From CADEDH01 sp050330635 (GTDB taxonomy: Bacteria > Actinomycetota > Acidimicrobiia > Acidimicrobiales > SZUA-35): a stretch of DNA of 64,000 nucleotides. Both the position numbers and the translations under genes were made by a program. Every line of letters starts with the position of its first letter. The stretch's first letter is position 1. Below, in pieces: positions 17,733-26,348 of this stretch. The stretch is from contig JBHJNQ010000017.1 of NCBI GenBank assembly GCA_050330635.1, positions 62,001 to 126,000 on the forward strand, in the 5' to 3' direction. Under the pieces are notes generated by a model, which made no database searches, was not told the origin of the DNA, and saw only the letters and a program-made list of their open reading frames with translations.

Positions 17733-17766
17733 GAGACGACGACGCAGACTGCTGCTGCGGCGTCTC
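17733..17766 (+). other. Leader hairpin upstream of the P-loop gene
   Basis: Arms GAGACG and CGCAG (17733-17738, 17743-17747) pair with CTGCG and CGTCTC (17755-17759, 17761-17766), giving an 11-base-pair stem with one internal loop and a 7-base apical loop. It lies inside the predicted 5' leader. I do not recognise it as a known riboswitch class. Confidence 0.4.
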
Positions 17767-17849
17767 TGGCGTGCCGATCGCCCAGGTGCGCGATCTGCTC
17801 TTCCCCCACGTCCCGTCCCACCTGTTCACCCCATCGTGGAGGTCCGGTA

Positions 17850-18887
17850 ATGAAGCCGATTCCGCGCGGCTACATTCTTCCCAGCGCCGCTTTTTCCATT
17901 CAGAGTTCCCAGGTCGTCTCCTTTTCCGCCTCCGACGATCGACCCCAGGCCGGCGACGTCATGTATGGGCGCATCGCCAGCCTCGGCGCCCACCGCGAGC
18001 TCGAGAACAAGAACGGTCGGATACACCGGCTGACCGACAGCACGGCCAGCATCTTCGTCTACGGCAACCGCTACGCCACCGATGCCTTCGAGGCGCTCAT
18101 CCCCGACGAGCCGATGACCTTCGTCGATCTCGTGGCCCGGTCCGGCGTCATCGGAAGGGTCGAGGTCCGCAACAGCCGTATCGCAGCGCCGACGACCGTC
18201 AAGCTCCTGGGTCGGGTGCTCGATCGCGACGGGCGTCCGGTGAACACGCTCGACAACCCGTTGGTGGTCCCGCAGACCACGGAGAAGAAGCTCCCCCGCT
18301 CCAAGCTGATCCTCGTGTGCGGTACCTCGATGAACGCCGGCAAGTCGACGGCGGCCGTCGCCATCTGCTGGGCCCTGACCTCGATGGGCCATTCGGTCCG
18401 GGCGTCAAAGGTGACGGGCACGGCGTCCCTCAAGGACATCCTGCACATGAACGACGCCGGGGCCGCCATCTACAACGACTTCACCTATCTCGGCTACCCG
18501 TCGACCTACATGCTCCCCGAAGACGACGTGCTCCGGATCTTCAATGACCTCGACCTCAAGTTCGCCAACAATCCGCGCAATTTCTGGGTGGTCGAGATCG
18601 CCGACGGCCTGCTCCAGCGGGAGACGGCGATGCTCCTGTCGAGCCCGGACGTCCGATCACGGATCGACCGTCTCGTGTTCTGCGCCACCGATACGTTCGG
18701 CGCCATCGGCGGTCTCCATGTACTCGAGGAGAAGTTCGGCCTCTACCCCGACGCCATCTCGGGCATCGTTGCCAGCTCACCGCTCGCCATCCGGGAGCTC
18801 AGCGACTACACGAAGGTCGCGGCCTTCGACTCCGCCGAACCCGACCTCAAGACGCTGTCGGAGGTGCTCTTGGGGCAGATGCTCTGA
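17850..18887 (+). CDS. P-loop NTPase of unassigned family (distantly DUF1611-like)
   Basis: 345 residues. The start is set by GGAGG eight bases before the ATG. Residues 1-150 form a beta-rich N-domain (FSASDDRPQAGDVMYGRIAS, STASIFVYGNRYATDAFEAL). A Walker A loop follows at about 158-167 (GTSMNAGKST) in an ILVCGTSMNAGKSTAAVAIC context, then HSVRASKVTGTASLKDIL, and a probable Walker B strand FWVVEIADGLLQRE. The layout resembles the MinD/dethiobiotin-synthetase/DUF1611 group, where a two-domain protein uses ATP for a ligase- or kinase-like reaction, but no named family fits. It is a lone gene with a long structured leader, divergent from the amidohydrolase operon. Function unknown; I would not guess further. 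Confidence 0.75.
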   Translation: MKPIPRGYILPSAAFSIQSSQVVSFSASDDRPQAGDVMYGRIASLGAHRELENKNGRIHRLTDSTASIFVYGNRYATDAFEALIPDEPMTFVDLVARSGVIGRVEVRNSRIAAPTTVKLLGRVLDRDGRPVNTLDNPLVVPQTTEKKLPRSKLILVCGTSMNAGKSTAAVAICWALTSMGHSVRASKVTGTASLKDILHMNDAGAAIYNDFTYLGYPSTYMLPEDDVLRIFNDLDLKFANNPRNFWVVEIADGLLQRETAMLLSSPDVRSRIDRLVFCATDTFGAIGGLHVLEEKFGLYPDAISGIVASSPLAIRELSDYTKVAAFDSAEPDLKTLSEVLLGQML

Positions 18888-18890
18888 GCG

Positions 18891-18920
18891 CCCCGCCCCG
18901 CCCCGCCCCGCCCCGTCCCG
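18891..18920. repeat. Pentanucleotide tandem repeat (CCCCG)
   Basis: Six consecutive 5-base units, five CCCCG and one TCCCG, starting three bases after the stop codon of the P-loop gene. It is a slippage-prone simple repeat; the GC tract may also aid termination. Confidence 0.85.
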
Positions 18921-18973
18921 CCGGAGCCCGCGAGCTCGAATCGGCGGCCGGACCGTAGGCGTTCCCGAGCCCC

Positions 18974-19435
18974 TCAGTGCGAGGCGCCGATGTCGACCTG
19001 ATAGGCCTCGTAGACGAGGTCGGCGCCCCGCTGGCGGTGGAGGGCCAGATGACCGAGGAACTCGAGCGCCTGAGTGCGGATGTCGTTGCCCCGCTCGGTC
19101 ACGTCCTCGTCGTCGAGATCGTCGATGAGGATCCGTAGGGCGTGGACCTCCTTCTCGAGCTCGTCGTGATCGGTGCGGAGCCGGCGGGCCCGCTTGGCCA
19201 GGCGGGGCACGTCGGCCAGCACCTCGGCCAGCACCCCGTCGGCGGCCTCGCTGGCCACGATGTGTTCCTCGACGCGGTTGACGGCGTGATCGACGGCCAT
19301 CGACACCCGCAACCGCCAGCGGGCACCGTCGCCGATCGGTGTCGATAGGGCGTCCTCCAATCCCACCAACGCCTGGTACAGCGCTTCGCGGCGCATGCGG
19401 GCCGCCTCGATACGGGTGTGCTCGGCCTCCGGCAT
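18974..19435 (-). CDS. Helical protein, possible hemerythrin-like fold
   Basis: 153 residues, almost entirely predicted alpha-helix. The ATG at 19435 has GGAGG nine bases upstream; the frame stays open further but without a start signal. Histidine/glutamate placements in AVDHAVNRVEEHIVASE, LRTDHDELEKEVHAL and GHLALHRQRGADLVYEAY resemble the H...HxxxE pattern of hemerythrin/HHE di-iron bundles, but spacing is imperfect, so this is a suggestion only. A coiled-coil region (LAKRARRLRTDHDELEKE) is clear. It stands alone between the P-loop gene and the DHA2-type transporter. If the metal site is real, an oxygen, nitric oxide or iron sensing or storage role would be possible. Confidence 0.6.
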   Translation of the reverse strand: MPEAEHTRIEAARMRREALYQALVGLEDALSTPIGDGARWRLRVSMAVDHAVNRVEEHIVASEAADGVLAEVLADVPRLAKRARRLRTDHDELEKEVHALRILIDDLDDEDVTERGNDIRTQALEFLGHLALHRQRGADLVYEAYQVDIGASH

Positions 19436-19544
19436 GACGTCTGCCTCCCCTTCGCTCTCTGTTCGTGGTCTGACTGCCCGGCGCCGCTGCCTGCTGGTCG
19501 ACCCGGTCTCTCCCCCCGGACCGACCGATTGAACCGCAATCTTA

Positions 19545-21005
19545 CTAGAGGCTGTCAAGGGGGGTCGGGGTCCGGGAGGGGTCGCGGGCCGCCATGGCCG
19601 CCACCAGACCCGCCACCGCCACCACACCGCCGAAGACGAACGTGGCCACGAACTGGGAGGACGTCGCGTCGTCGCCGAGGAAGACGTTCATCGTCTGGAT
19701 GCCGCTCACGATGCCGATGAACATGATCTGCTGGCTCATGCCGTTGGCGATGCCCATGTCACCGCTGTCGACGGCCCCCACCACCATCGAGGCGACGGCC
19801 GGCTGCGACACCCCGGCCGATGCGCCGCTGAGCATAAGGCCCACCACGATGACGACGACACCAGCCGTGCCGGTGAACGCCGAGCCGGCGGCGAACGCCG
19901 CCATCGAGGCCACCATGGCGGCCGCCCCCACCACCAGGGGGAGACGCTCCCCCATGGACGTCGCCAGGTAGCCGCCCAGCGGCGAGGCGAGGCTGAACAC
20001 GCCGGGGCGGGCCGCCAGCAACAGGGCGATGGCGCCGATGCCGTAGCCGTAGAGGTTGCCGAGCAGGGCGGGGGTGACGACGAAGCCGCCCATGTAGGCG
20101 AACTGGCCGAGTGAGCTCGAGACCATCGGAAGGGTGAAGTTGCGGCGTCGGAAGTAGCGGAGCTGCAGCATGGGGGCGGTGCTGCGCCGCTCGACGACCA
20201 CGAAGGCGGCGATCCCGGCGGCGGACAGCGCCACGAGGACCAGGGCTGCGGGGTCGGTGGCGGCCGTCTCTCCGCCACCGTCGCGGAGCAACTGGCTCAC
20301 GCGGGTCAGGGCCAGGAGCCCGGTGAGCACGGCACCGCCGAGCGTGGCCGCTCCCACATAGTCGATGGGCACGTCGCCGAGCGTGGGCGTCGGGCGGATG
20401 AGGCGGGCGCCGACGGCGAGGGCCAGCATCGAGATGACGGCGAACGCCACGAAGATCCACCGCCACCCGACCACGTCGATCAGCGGTCCACCGATGACGA
20501 GGCCGATGGTCGGTGCGCCGGTCATGGCGAACTGGTACCAGCCCATGGCGGTGGCTCGCCGCTGGGGCCCATAGGCGTGCATCATCAGCGACATCCCGTT
20601 GGGCATGACGAAGGCGCCGGTGATTCCGAACAGGACGCGGAACGTGATCATCGACGCCGCATCCCAGGCCAACGCAGAGGCCACGGTGAACACGACACCG
20701 CCGGTGAGGCCGATGAGGAACATGCGTCGGTGGCCACGGACGTCGCCCAGTTTCCCCGCCACGGGGGTGAGGACGGCCATGGCCAGCATCAGCCCGGTGA
20801 TCATCCACGTCAGCGTGGCCCGGCTCGAGCCGAGGTCGCCGGCGATCTCGTCGAGCGACACCGTCACGATCGTCATCAACGACCCGAAGGCCATCACCGC
20901 CAACATCACCACCCCGAGGAGGCGCCGCTGGTAGGCCTGGTCGGGCTGGTGAGGATGGCTACCCGTCCCGGTGGCGGCCCCGTCGGTATCGTCGATGGTG
21001 GTCAC
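19545..21005 (-). CDS. DHA2-type MFS drug-efflux transporter
   Basis: 486 residues with about 14 hydrophobic segments, the layout of the EmrB/QacA (DHA2) proton-antiport family. Motif A is seen as GKLGDVRGHRRMFLIGL (about 86-102), and the motif C-like region is GITGAFVMPNGMSLM. The short N-terminal tail before residue 28 is polar (TGTGSHPHQPDQ). It is expected to export lipophilic or cationic toxins. The start is a GTG; TACCAT lies eight bases upstream, so the mRNA may be leaderless. It is divergent from an EamA transporter gene across a locally AT-richer region with inverted repeats. No adjacent regulator gene is present. Substrate unknown. Confidence 0.87.
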   Translation of the reverse strand: MTTIDDTDGAATGTGSHPHQPDQAYQRRLLGVVMLAVMAFGSLMTIVTVSLDEIAGDLGSSRATLTWMITGLMLAMAVLTPVAGKLGDVRGHRRMFLIGLTGGVVFTVASALAWDAASMITFRVLFGITGAFVMPNGMSLMMHAYGPQRRATAMGWYQFAMTGAPTIGLVIGGPLIDVVGWRWIFVAFAVISMLALAVGARLIRPTPTLGDVPIDYVGAATLGGAVLTGLLALTRVSQLLRDGGGETAATDPAALVLVALSAAGIAAFVVVERRSTAPMLQLRYFRRRNFTLPMVSSSLGQFAYMGGFVVTPALLGNLYGYGIGAIALLLAARPGVFSLASPLGGYLATSMGERLPLVVGAAAMVASMAAFAAGSAFTGTAGVVVIVVGLMLSGASAGVSQPAVASMVVGAVDSGDMGIANGMSQQIMFIGIVSGIQTMNVFLGDDATSSQFVATFVFGGVVAVAGLVAAMAARDPSRTPTPLDSL

Positions 21006-21021
21006 GAACTACGATGGTAGA

Positions 21022-21048
21022 TACTTCCAGGGTCTAAGTAAGAACCCT
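21022..21048. promoter_or_regulatory. Inverted repeats in the divergent transporter promoter region
   Basis: Two nested short dyads: TACTT (21022-21026) with AAGTA (21036-21040), and AGGGT (21029-21033) with ACCCT (21044-21048). The stretch is distinctly AT-richer than its surroundings and lies between two divergent exporters, a usual position for a MarR/TetR-type operator. The arms are only five bases, so this is tentative. Confidence 0.3.
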
Positions 21049-21112
21049 CCCGACGATTTCCCCGATAGGGCCCGGGCGAAGCGCACCGACCGGGCGGTAG
21101 AACGGACAGACA

Positions 21113-22294
21113 GTGGATACATCGGCCGAGGCGCCGGCGAACGAACGGGCGACCGCACCGACGGCGGCGGTGTCGCCCGGTGCCGTGCTGGCCTTCGTGA
21201 TCCTGTGTTGGGGCCTGGGTCCGCCGGTGTCCAAGCTGATCACCGCGCCGGCCGTGATCTCGGTCTTCTACCGATTCTGGATCTCCGTGCCCCTGCTGTG
21301 GCTCGTGGGGGCGGTGCTCGGGTCCCGGCTCCGGTGGTCCACCATGCGGCGTACCGCCCTGGCCGGCGCCGCCTTCGGCATCAACCTGGTGTTCGTCTTC
21401 CTCGCCATCAACGCCACCGCCGTCGCCGTGCTCAGCGTGATCAGCGCCCTCCAGCCCGGGTTCGTGCTCCTGGTCGCCGGCCCGCTCCTCGGCGAGCGGC
21501 CCCGCCCGTGGCACGTGGCCTGGACCCTCGTGGGCATCGGGGGAACGGCCCTGGTCGTACTCGGAGCAGGGGCCGAGGTCGAAACCAGCTGGCTCGGTGT
21601 CCTCTACGCCGTGATCTCGATGATCACCTTCACCGCCTACTTCATCCTGACCAAACGGGCCCGCAGCGAGATCACCGACGTCGACCCGGTCGAATGGATG
21701 ACCGGCATCAGCCTGTTCGCCGCCCTCACGGTCACCCCGTGGGCGCTGTTGTCGAGCTCGGCCGACGACTTCCGGGCCATCGACGGCACCGACTGGCTGT
21801 GGCTGGCCTTCATCGTGCTCGTCACCGGCATCGTGGGCCACGTCCTCATGGCGTGGACCCATCGCTACATCGATGCGTCCCGCTCGTCGCTCTACATCCT
21901 GTCGATGAACGTGGTGGCGATGGGGGCGGCGTGGCCGATCCACGACGAGCCACTCACCCCGGTGCAGCTCCTCGGCGGACTGGTCGTCTTCGCCGCCGTG
22001 GCCGCCGTGATCAGCCGGCCGACCAGGCCGGTCGCACCGCCCGTCCCGGGGCCGGACCGCACCTACGACGGGCTGACCCTGACCTGCTCGACCGAGCGGG
22101 GCAGCCGGCTGACGAACACCGAGCCCACGAGGGCCAGCACCGCCACGCCCCCGAAGACCACGTCGAAGCCGAGGCGCGAGTCGCCGATCGTGCCAGCGAT
22201 GAACGGTCCCAGGGCGAGGGCCGTGCCGTACACGAGGGTCAGTGCGCCGAGGGCGTTGGAGAACGAGCGGTCGCGCAGATGGTCGCTGAGGTAG
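21113..22294 (+). CDS. EamA/DMT-family transporter with an abnormal C-terminal tail
   Basis: 393 residues. Residues about 20-300 contain ten hydrophobic segments in two EamA repeats (LAFVILCWGLGPPVSKLI; GVLYAVISMITFTAYFIL), typical drug/metabolite exporters of 280-310 residues. The repeats end near AAVISRPTRPV. The remaining roughly 75-90 residues (DRTYDGLTLTCSTERGSR onward) are Pro/Arg/Thr-rich, non-membrane, and are encoded antisense to the 3' end of the facing MFS gene, overlapping it by 232 bases. The tail looks like run-through after loss of the original stop codon. The start is a GTG (MDTSAEAPANER). Transport function is well supported; the tail is probably not functional. Confidence 0.83.
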   Translation: MDTSAEAPANERATAPTAAVSPGAVLAFVILCWGLGPPVSKLITAPAVISVFYRFWISVPLLWLVGAVLGSRLRWSTMRRTALAGAAFGINLVFVFLAINATAVAVLSVISALQPGFVLLVAGPLLGERPRPWHVAWTLVGIGGTALVVLGAGAEVETSWLGVLYAVISMITFTAYFILTKRARSEITDVDPVEWMTGISLFAALTVTPWALLSSSADDFRAIDGTDWLWLAFIVLVTGIVGHVLMAWTHRYIDASRSSLYILSMNVVAMGAAWPIHDEPLTPVQLLGGLVVFAAVAAVISRPTRPVAPPVPGPDRTYDGLTLTCSTERGSRLTNTEPTRASTATPPKTTSKPRRESPIVPAMNGPRARAVPYTRVSAPRALENERSRRWSLR

Positions 22295-23235
22295 GCGGCG
22301 ATGAGCACGGGAAACGTGAACGACGCGGCGCCGAAGATCACGGCCGAGATCGTGGCGAACGGTTCCCGACCCGTCAACACCAGCAGCGACGCCACCGCCA
22401 GGGAGGCCATGGTCCCGAGCAGGACGGGCCGGCGACCGACCCGATCCGAGATGCGTCCGAGGTTCACCGCCCCCACCACCGCCGCCAGGCCGAAGAGCGA
22501 GTAGAGGGTGGCCACATGGCTCCGGCTGAAGCCCTCCTCCTCCAGGGCCGCTCCGAGGAACGGCGTGTAGCCGGAGATGACGATGCCGAACAGCCAGTAG
22601 CCGGCGGTGAGCGGCGCCCAGGCCGGCACCGACCGCAGGCGACTCATGCTGACGCCGCCGGTGATGGTCTCGGTGGGCGGGGTCCGCAGCAGGGCGATGG
22701 TGGCGACGAGGAGCGCGAAGCTGAAGGCGGCCGCCCCCACCCAGATGGGCCGCCACAGGGCGTCGTCGTCGCCGACCGCCCGCACCAGGTTGGTGCCCTG
22801 GCTGGCGGCCACGATCCCGACGCCCATCGTCGACGAGATGACCCCCATGACGGTGCCCCGCCGGCTCGGACCAACGGCGGCGGTGGCCAGCACCGGCGTC
22901 GACATCCAGATCCCGGCGCTGCCGGCCCCGGCCAGCGCCAGACCGATCGCCAGCTGGCCGAACCCCCCGGCCCGGGCCAGCACGACGAACCCCAGTCCGG
23001 CGGCGACGAGACCCCCCAGCAGGAGGCGCACCGGTTCGGCCCGACCGCTGATCGTGGTGACCACGGCCACGCCCACCAGGTAGGCGGCGAAGTTGACGGT
23101 CGAGAGGAGACCGGACTGCTGGTGACTGCCGAGGAGCTCGTCCTCGATGGCGGGGAGGAGGATGGGGTACGTGGATCGGGCCAGGGCATGGGATACGACG
23201 GCACTCAGGGCCAGGAGGGCTACGGTGCGCTTCAC
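22063..23235 (-). CDS. MFS transporter, 12-helix type
   Basis: 390 residues with 12 hydrophobic segments. The start is taken at GTG 23235 (VKRTVALLALSAVVSHALAR), ten bases after the aminoacylase stop; the frame extends upstream into that gene but without membrane character. The cytoplasmic loop between helices 8 and 9 has the MFS motif GRISDRVGRRPVLLG. No substrate clue is present apart from the adjacent D-aminoacylase-like gene just upstream in the same direction, which suggests uptake or export of an amide or acylated amino acid. Its last 232 bases are overlapped antisense by the extended EamA gene. Confidence 0.83.
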   Translation of the reverse strand: MKRTVALLALSAVVSHALARSTYPILLPAIEDELLGSHQQSGLLSTVNFAAYLVGVAVVTTISGRAEPVRLLLGGLVAAGLGFVVLARAGGFGQLAIGLALAGAGSAGIWMSTPVLATAAVGPSRRGTVMGVISSTMGVGIVAASQGTNLVRAVGDDDALWRPIWVGAAAFSFALLVATIALLRTPPTETITGGVSMSRLRSVPAWAPLTAGYWLFGIVISGYTPFLGAALEEEGFSRSHVATLYSLFGLAAVVGAVNLGRISDRVGRRPVLLGTMASLAVASLLVLTGREPFATISAVIFGAASFTFPVLIAAYLSDHLRDRSFSNALGALTLVYGTALALGPFIAGTIGDSRLGFDVVFGGVAVLALVGSVFVSRLPRSVEQVRVSPS

Positions 23236-23245
23236 CGACGGCCGT

Positions 23246-24718
23246 TCACGCCCCGGCGGTGCGGTAGCGGAGCATCCGGCCCGCCCCCACGCCGGTGTGG
23301 TTGCCGGCCTCCAGGGCGATCCGGCCATTGACGACGACCAGGTCGATACCGGACGCTTCCTGCTGGGGGTCGTCGTAGGTGGCGGTGTCGGCGATGATGT
23401 CGGGGTCGAACAGGACGAGGTCGGCCAGCTGGCCCTCCCCCACCCGGCCCCGGTCGGTGAGCCCGAACCGGTCGGCCGACAGGCTGGTCATGCGCCGCAC
23501 GGCCTCGTCGAGCCCGAGGATCCCGAGGTCGCGGACGTAGTGGCCGAGGACCCGGGGGAACGTCCCGAACAGGCGCGGGTGGGGTCGACCCCGCAGGTCG
23601 GGGATGCCGTCGGATCCCACCATCATCAGCGGGTGACGGAGGTTCGACTCGATGTCGCCCTCGTCGATGATGAACTGGATGCAGATGGTGCGGTCGCCGC
23701 CCGGGGCGGTCAGGACCTGGCGGATGACGTCGGCGGCCGTCACCCCCTGCTCTGCGGCCAGGTCGACGGCCATCCGTCCCTCGTAGTGGCGGAAGGCCGG
23801 ACAGGCGGCGAAGCGGATGACCTCGGCCAGCTCCGGGTCGATGGCCGAGAGGTTGAAGTACTGGGCCATCGGCCCGCTCCCTGCGGTGTAGGGGTAGACG
23901 TCGAGGGTGACGTCGGCCCCGCTGGCGTTGGCCTGATCGACGAGCGACAGGGAGTCGACCACCCGGCCCCAGTTGGCCCGGCCCGCCGCCTTGTGGTGGG
24001 AGATCTGGACGGGTAGCTCCGCCCGCCGCCCGATGTCGATCGCTTCGGCCACGGCGTCGAGCAGGTGGTTGCCCTCGTTGCGGATGTGGCTGGTGTAGAT
24101 CCCGCCCGCCTCGGCCGAGCGGCGGGCCAGCTCGACCACCTCGTCGGTCTGGGAATACCGGCCCGGCTCGTAGATCAGACCGGTGGAGAAGCCGCAGGCC
24201 CCCGCCTCCATCGAGCGGGCCACGTGATCGGCCATGACCGCCAGCTCGGCCGCCGTCGGCTCCCGGCGCTCATTGCCCATGACCAGGTGCCGGATCGTGT
24301 TGTGGCCGACGAGGGCCATGGCGTTCACCGCGGGGCGGGCGGCCTTCACCGCCGCCACGTAACCGGCGTGATCGGCCCAGGTCGGCGTCAGCCCGATCAG
24401 ACCGGTGTGATCGTCGACGCCCGGTTCGGCCGGGGCGGCGCTGAACCCGCAGTTGCCGACGACCACGCTGGTGCAACCCTGGGACAGCTTGAACGCCATC
24501 CCGGGGTGACGGAGCAGGGCCCCGTCGTCGTGGGAGTGGACGTCGACGAAGCCGGGAGCCAGGCAGTTGCCGCCACCGTCGATGTCGCGGACGGCGGGCC
24601 CGACCGTGTCGCCGACGGCGGTGATGCGATCGCCGGTCACCGCCACCTCGCCCTGGCGGGCGGGGGCACCGGTGCCGTCGAGGATGGTGACGTTGCGAAA
24701 GGCGAGATCAGCGGACAC
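23246..24718 (-). CDS. N-acyl-D-amino-acid deacylase-type amidohydrolase
   Basis: 490 residues. The metal-binding start of the barrel is VDVHSHDD (about 57-64). The cysteine motif VVVGNCGFSAAPAEP (about 88-102) is characteristic of D-aminoacylases, whose zinc is held by that cysteine. QISHHKAAGRANWG and GSDGIPDLRGRPHPRLFG supply the later histidines and the catalytic aspartate. The enzyme would hydrolyse N-acyl-D-amino acids or related amides. The GTG start has TACGCT six bases before it and no Shine-Dalgarno. The MFS gene follows at once in the same direction. It is divergent from the GMC oxidoreductase operon, with 95 bases between. Confidence 0.87.
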   Translation of the reverse strand: MSADLAFRNVTILDGTGAPARQGEVAVTGDRITAVGDTVGPAVRDIDGGGNCLAPGFVDVHSHDDGALLRHPGMAFKLSQGCTSVVVGNCGFSAAPAEPGVDDHTGLIGLTPTWADHAGYVAAVKAARPAVNAMALVGHNTIRHLVMGNERREPTAAELAVMADHVARSMEAGACGFSTGLIYEPGRYSQTDEVVELARRSAEAGGIYTSHIRNEGNHLLDAVAEAIDIGRRAELPVQISHHKAAGRANWGRVVDSLSLVDQANASGADVTLDVYPYTAGSGPMAQYFNLSAIDPELAEVIRFAACPAFRHYEGRMAVDLAAEQGVTAADVIRQVLTAPGGDRTICIQFIIDEGDIESNLRHPLMMVGSDGIPDLRGRPHPRLFGTFPRVLGHYVRDLGILGLDEAVRRMTSLSADRFGLTDRGRVGEGQLADLVLFDPDIIADTATYDDPQQEASGIDLVVVNGRIALEAGNHTGVGAGRMLRYRTAGA

Positions 24719-24724
24719 GCCCGG

Positions 24725-24730
24725 AGCGTA
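24725..24730 (-). promoter_or_regulatory. Candidate leaderless -10 element TACGCT
   Basis: On the minus strand TACGCT ends six bases before the GTG start of the aminoacylase-like gene. There is no Shine-Dalgarno, so the transcript may start at the GTG. Confidence 0.45.
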
Positions 24731-24775
24731 GTCACCACCATGGACGGCGACGAACCGCCGGACCCGGTCCGCCCC

Positions 24776-24806
24776 GTTGACAAGCCCGGATCCGACGCCC
24801 CAGGGT
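24776..24806 (+). promoter_or_regulatory. Candidate promoter of the GMC-SDR-LLM operon
   Basis: A consensus -35 TTGACA is followed after about 18 bases by CAGGGT, which keeps the A and final T of TAnnnT. The ATG at 24814 follows seven bases later, so the operon mRNA may be leaderless. Confidence 0.4.
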
Positions 24807-24813
24807 GGTGGCC

Positions 24814-26346
24814 ATGTCGGTCGACGTGGTCGTGGTCGGTGGTGGAGCGGCGGGTGCGGTGGTGGCCGCCAGGGCCAGTGAGCATCCCCACCTCGAGGTG
24901 GTCCTGATCGAGGCCGGCCCGGACTACGAGACCCCGTCGTCGATCCCCGCCGACCTCGTCGACGGCCACCGCAACTCCCTCGTCGATCACGACTGGGGCC
25001 TCGACCACGAACCGGTGCCCGGCGGCCGCGCCGTGCACTTCCCCCGGGGTCGGGTGATCGGCGGTTCGACGGCGGTCAACACCACGATCGCCCTGCGCGG
25101 GATCCCCGCCGACTACGACCACTGGGCCGCCCTCGGCAACCCGGCGTGGGCGTGGCCCGAGGTCCTCCCCGCCTTCCGCCGTCTCGAGCGCGACCTCGAC
25201 CACGGCGATGCCCCCTACCACGGGGATGCCGGGCCGATCACGATCCGCCGCTGGCAGCCCGACGAGCTGACCGAGACCCAGGCCGCCTTCGTCGACGCCG
25301 CCCTCGACGCTGGTCACCCGGCCTGCGTCGACGTCAACGCCCCCGACGCCGTCGGGGTGGGGGTCATGGCCATGAACAAGCTGGGGCGGGTGCGGATCTC
25401 GACCGCCGTCGGCTACCTGGCCCCGGCCCGGCTGCGCGACAACCTCACCATCGTGGCCGACACGCTGGTGGTGCGGGTGGTGGTGGATCGGGGGCGAGCC
25501 ACCGGCGTCGACGTCATCGGACCGGACGGTCGACGACGCACGATCGACGCCCGCCTGGTCGTCGTGGCCGCCGGCGCCGTCCACACTCCGGGCATCCTCG
25601 TCCGCTCCGGCATCGGCGATCCCGACGAGGTCCGTGCCGTCGGGGCCGACCCGGTGGCCGCCGTGACCGGGGTGGGTGCGGCGCTCGCCGATCACCCGGC
25701 GCTCGTCGTGGCGATGACGCCGCGGGCCCCGGAGCTGTGCGCCCCGGAGCTCCCCCTGGTCCAGACGATCACCCGGTTCACGTCGGATGGCAGCCCCCAC
25801 GAGCTCGACGTGAACATCGAGCTCATCACCCGACTGCCCCGCCGTGGTGGCGGCGGGGCCATCGGGCTCGCCGCCAGCCTCGAGTGGGTCGAGGGCCGGG
25901 GCCGGGTCCGGCAACGCTCGGCCGATCCGGCGTCGATGCCGATCATCGAGTCCGGGTTCGGGATCGACGACGGCGACGTGGCCCGCAACGTGGCGGCGTG
26001 GCGGGAGGCCCTGGACATCGCCCGCCGCCCTCCCCTGGCCGACCTGTACGACGAGATCGTGTTCCCCGACCCCGCCCGGAGCGGTCCCGACCAGCTGACG
26101 GGCCTGGCCCGCCGGTCGAGCGGCTCCGGCTACCACCCCTGTGGAACCGCCCGCATGGGGCCGGTCGACGACCCGGGGGCCGTGGTCGACCAGTACGGTC
26201 GGTGTCACGCCGTCGACGGTCTGGCGGTGGCCGACGCCTCGATCATGCCCACCGTGCCCCGGGCCAACACGAACCTGACCACCATCATGATCGGGGAGCG
26301 CATCGGGGAATGGCTCCGCACCGAGCCCGCTCGATACGGTCTCTGA
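24814..26346 (+). CDS. GMC-family FAD-dependent oxidoreductase
   Basis: 510 residues, choline dehydrogenase/alcohol oxidase family. The FAD-binding GGGAAGAVVAARAS lies at about 8-21. GMC signature RGRVIGGSTAVNTTI is near 80-95. The C-terminal flavin/substrate block has SGYHPCGTARMGP (catalytic His) and DASIMPTVPRANTNLTT (catalytic Asn). It oxidises a primary alcohol or a polyol-like or terpenoid hydroxyl to an aldehyde. The ATG at 24814 is preferred to a GTG three codons earlier. It is the first gene of a tight operon: the SDR follows after two bases and the LLM overlaps the SDR stop, so all three probably act on one compound. Confidence 0.9.
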   Translation: MSVDVVVVGGGAAGAVVAARASEHPHLEVVLIEAGPDYETPSSIPADLVDGHRNSLVDHDWGLDHEPVPGGRAVHFPRGRVIGGSTAVNTTIALRGIPADYDHWAALGNPAWAWPEVLPAFRRLERDLDHGDAPYHGDAGPITIRRWQPDELTETQAAFVDAALDAGHPACVDVNAPDAVGVGVMAMNKLGRVRISTAVGYLAPARLRDNLTIVADTLVVRVVVDRGRATGVDVIGPDGRRRTIDARLVVVAAGAVHTPGILVRSGIGDPDEVRAVGADPVAAVTGVGAALADHPALVVAMTPRAPELCAPELPLVQTITRFTSDGSPHELDVNIELITRLPRRGGGGAIGLAASLEWVEGRGRVRQRSADPASMPIIESGFGIDDGDVARNVAAWREALDIARRPPLADLYDEIVFPDPARSGPDQLTGLARRSSGSGYHPCGTARMGPVDDPGAVVDQYGRCHAVDGLAVADASIMPTVPRANTNLTTIMIGERIGEWLRTEPARYGL

Positions 26347-26348
26347 CC

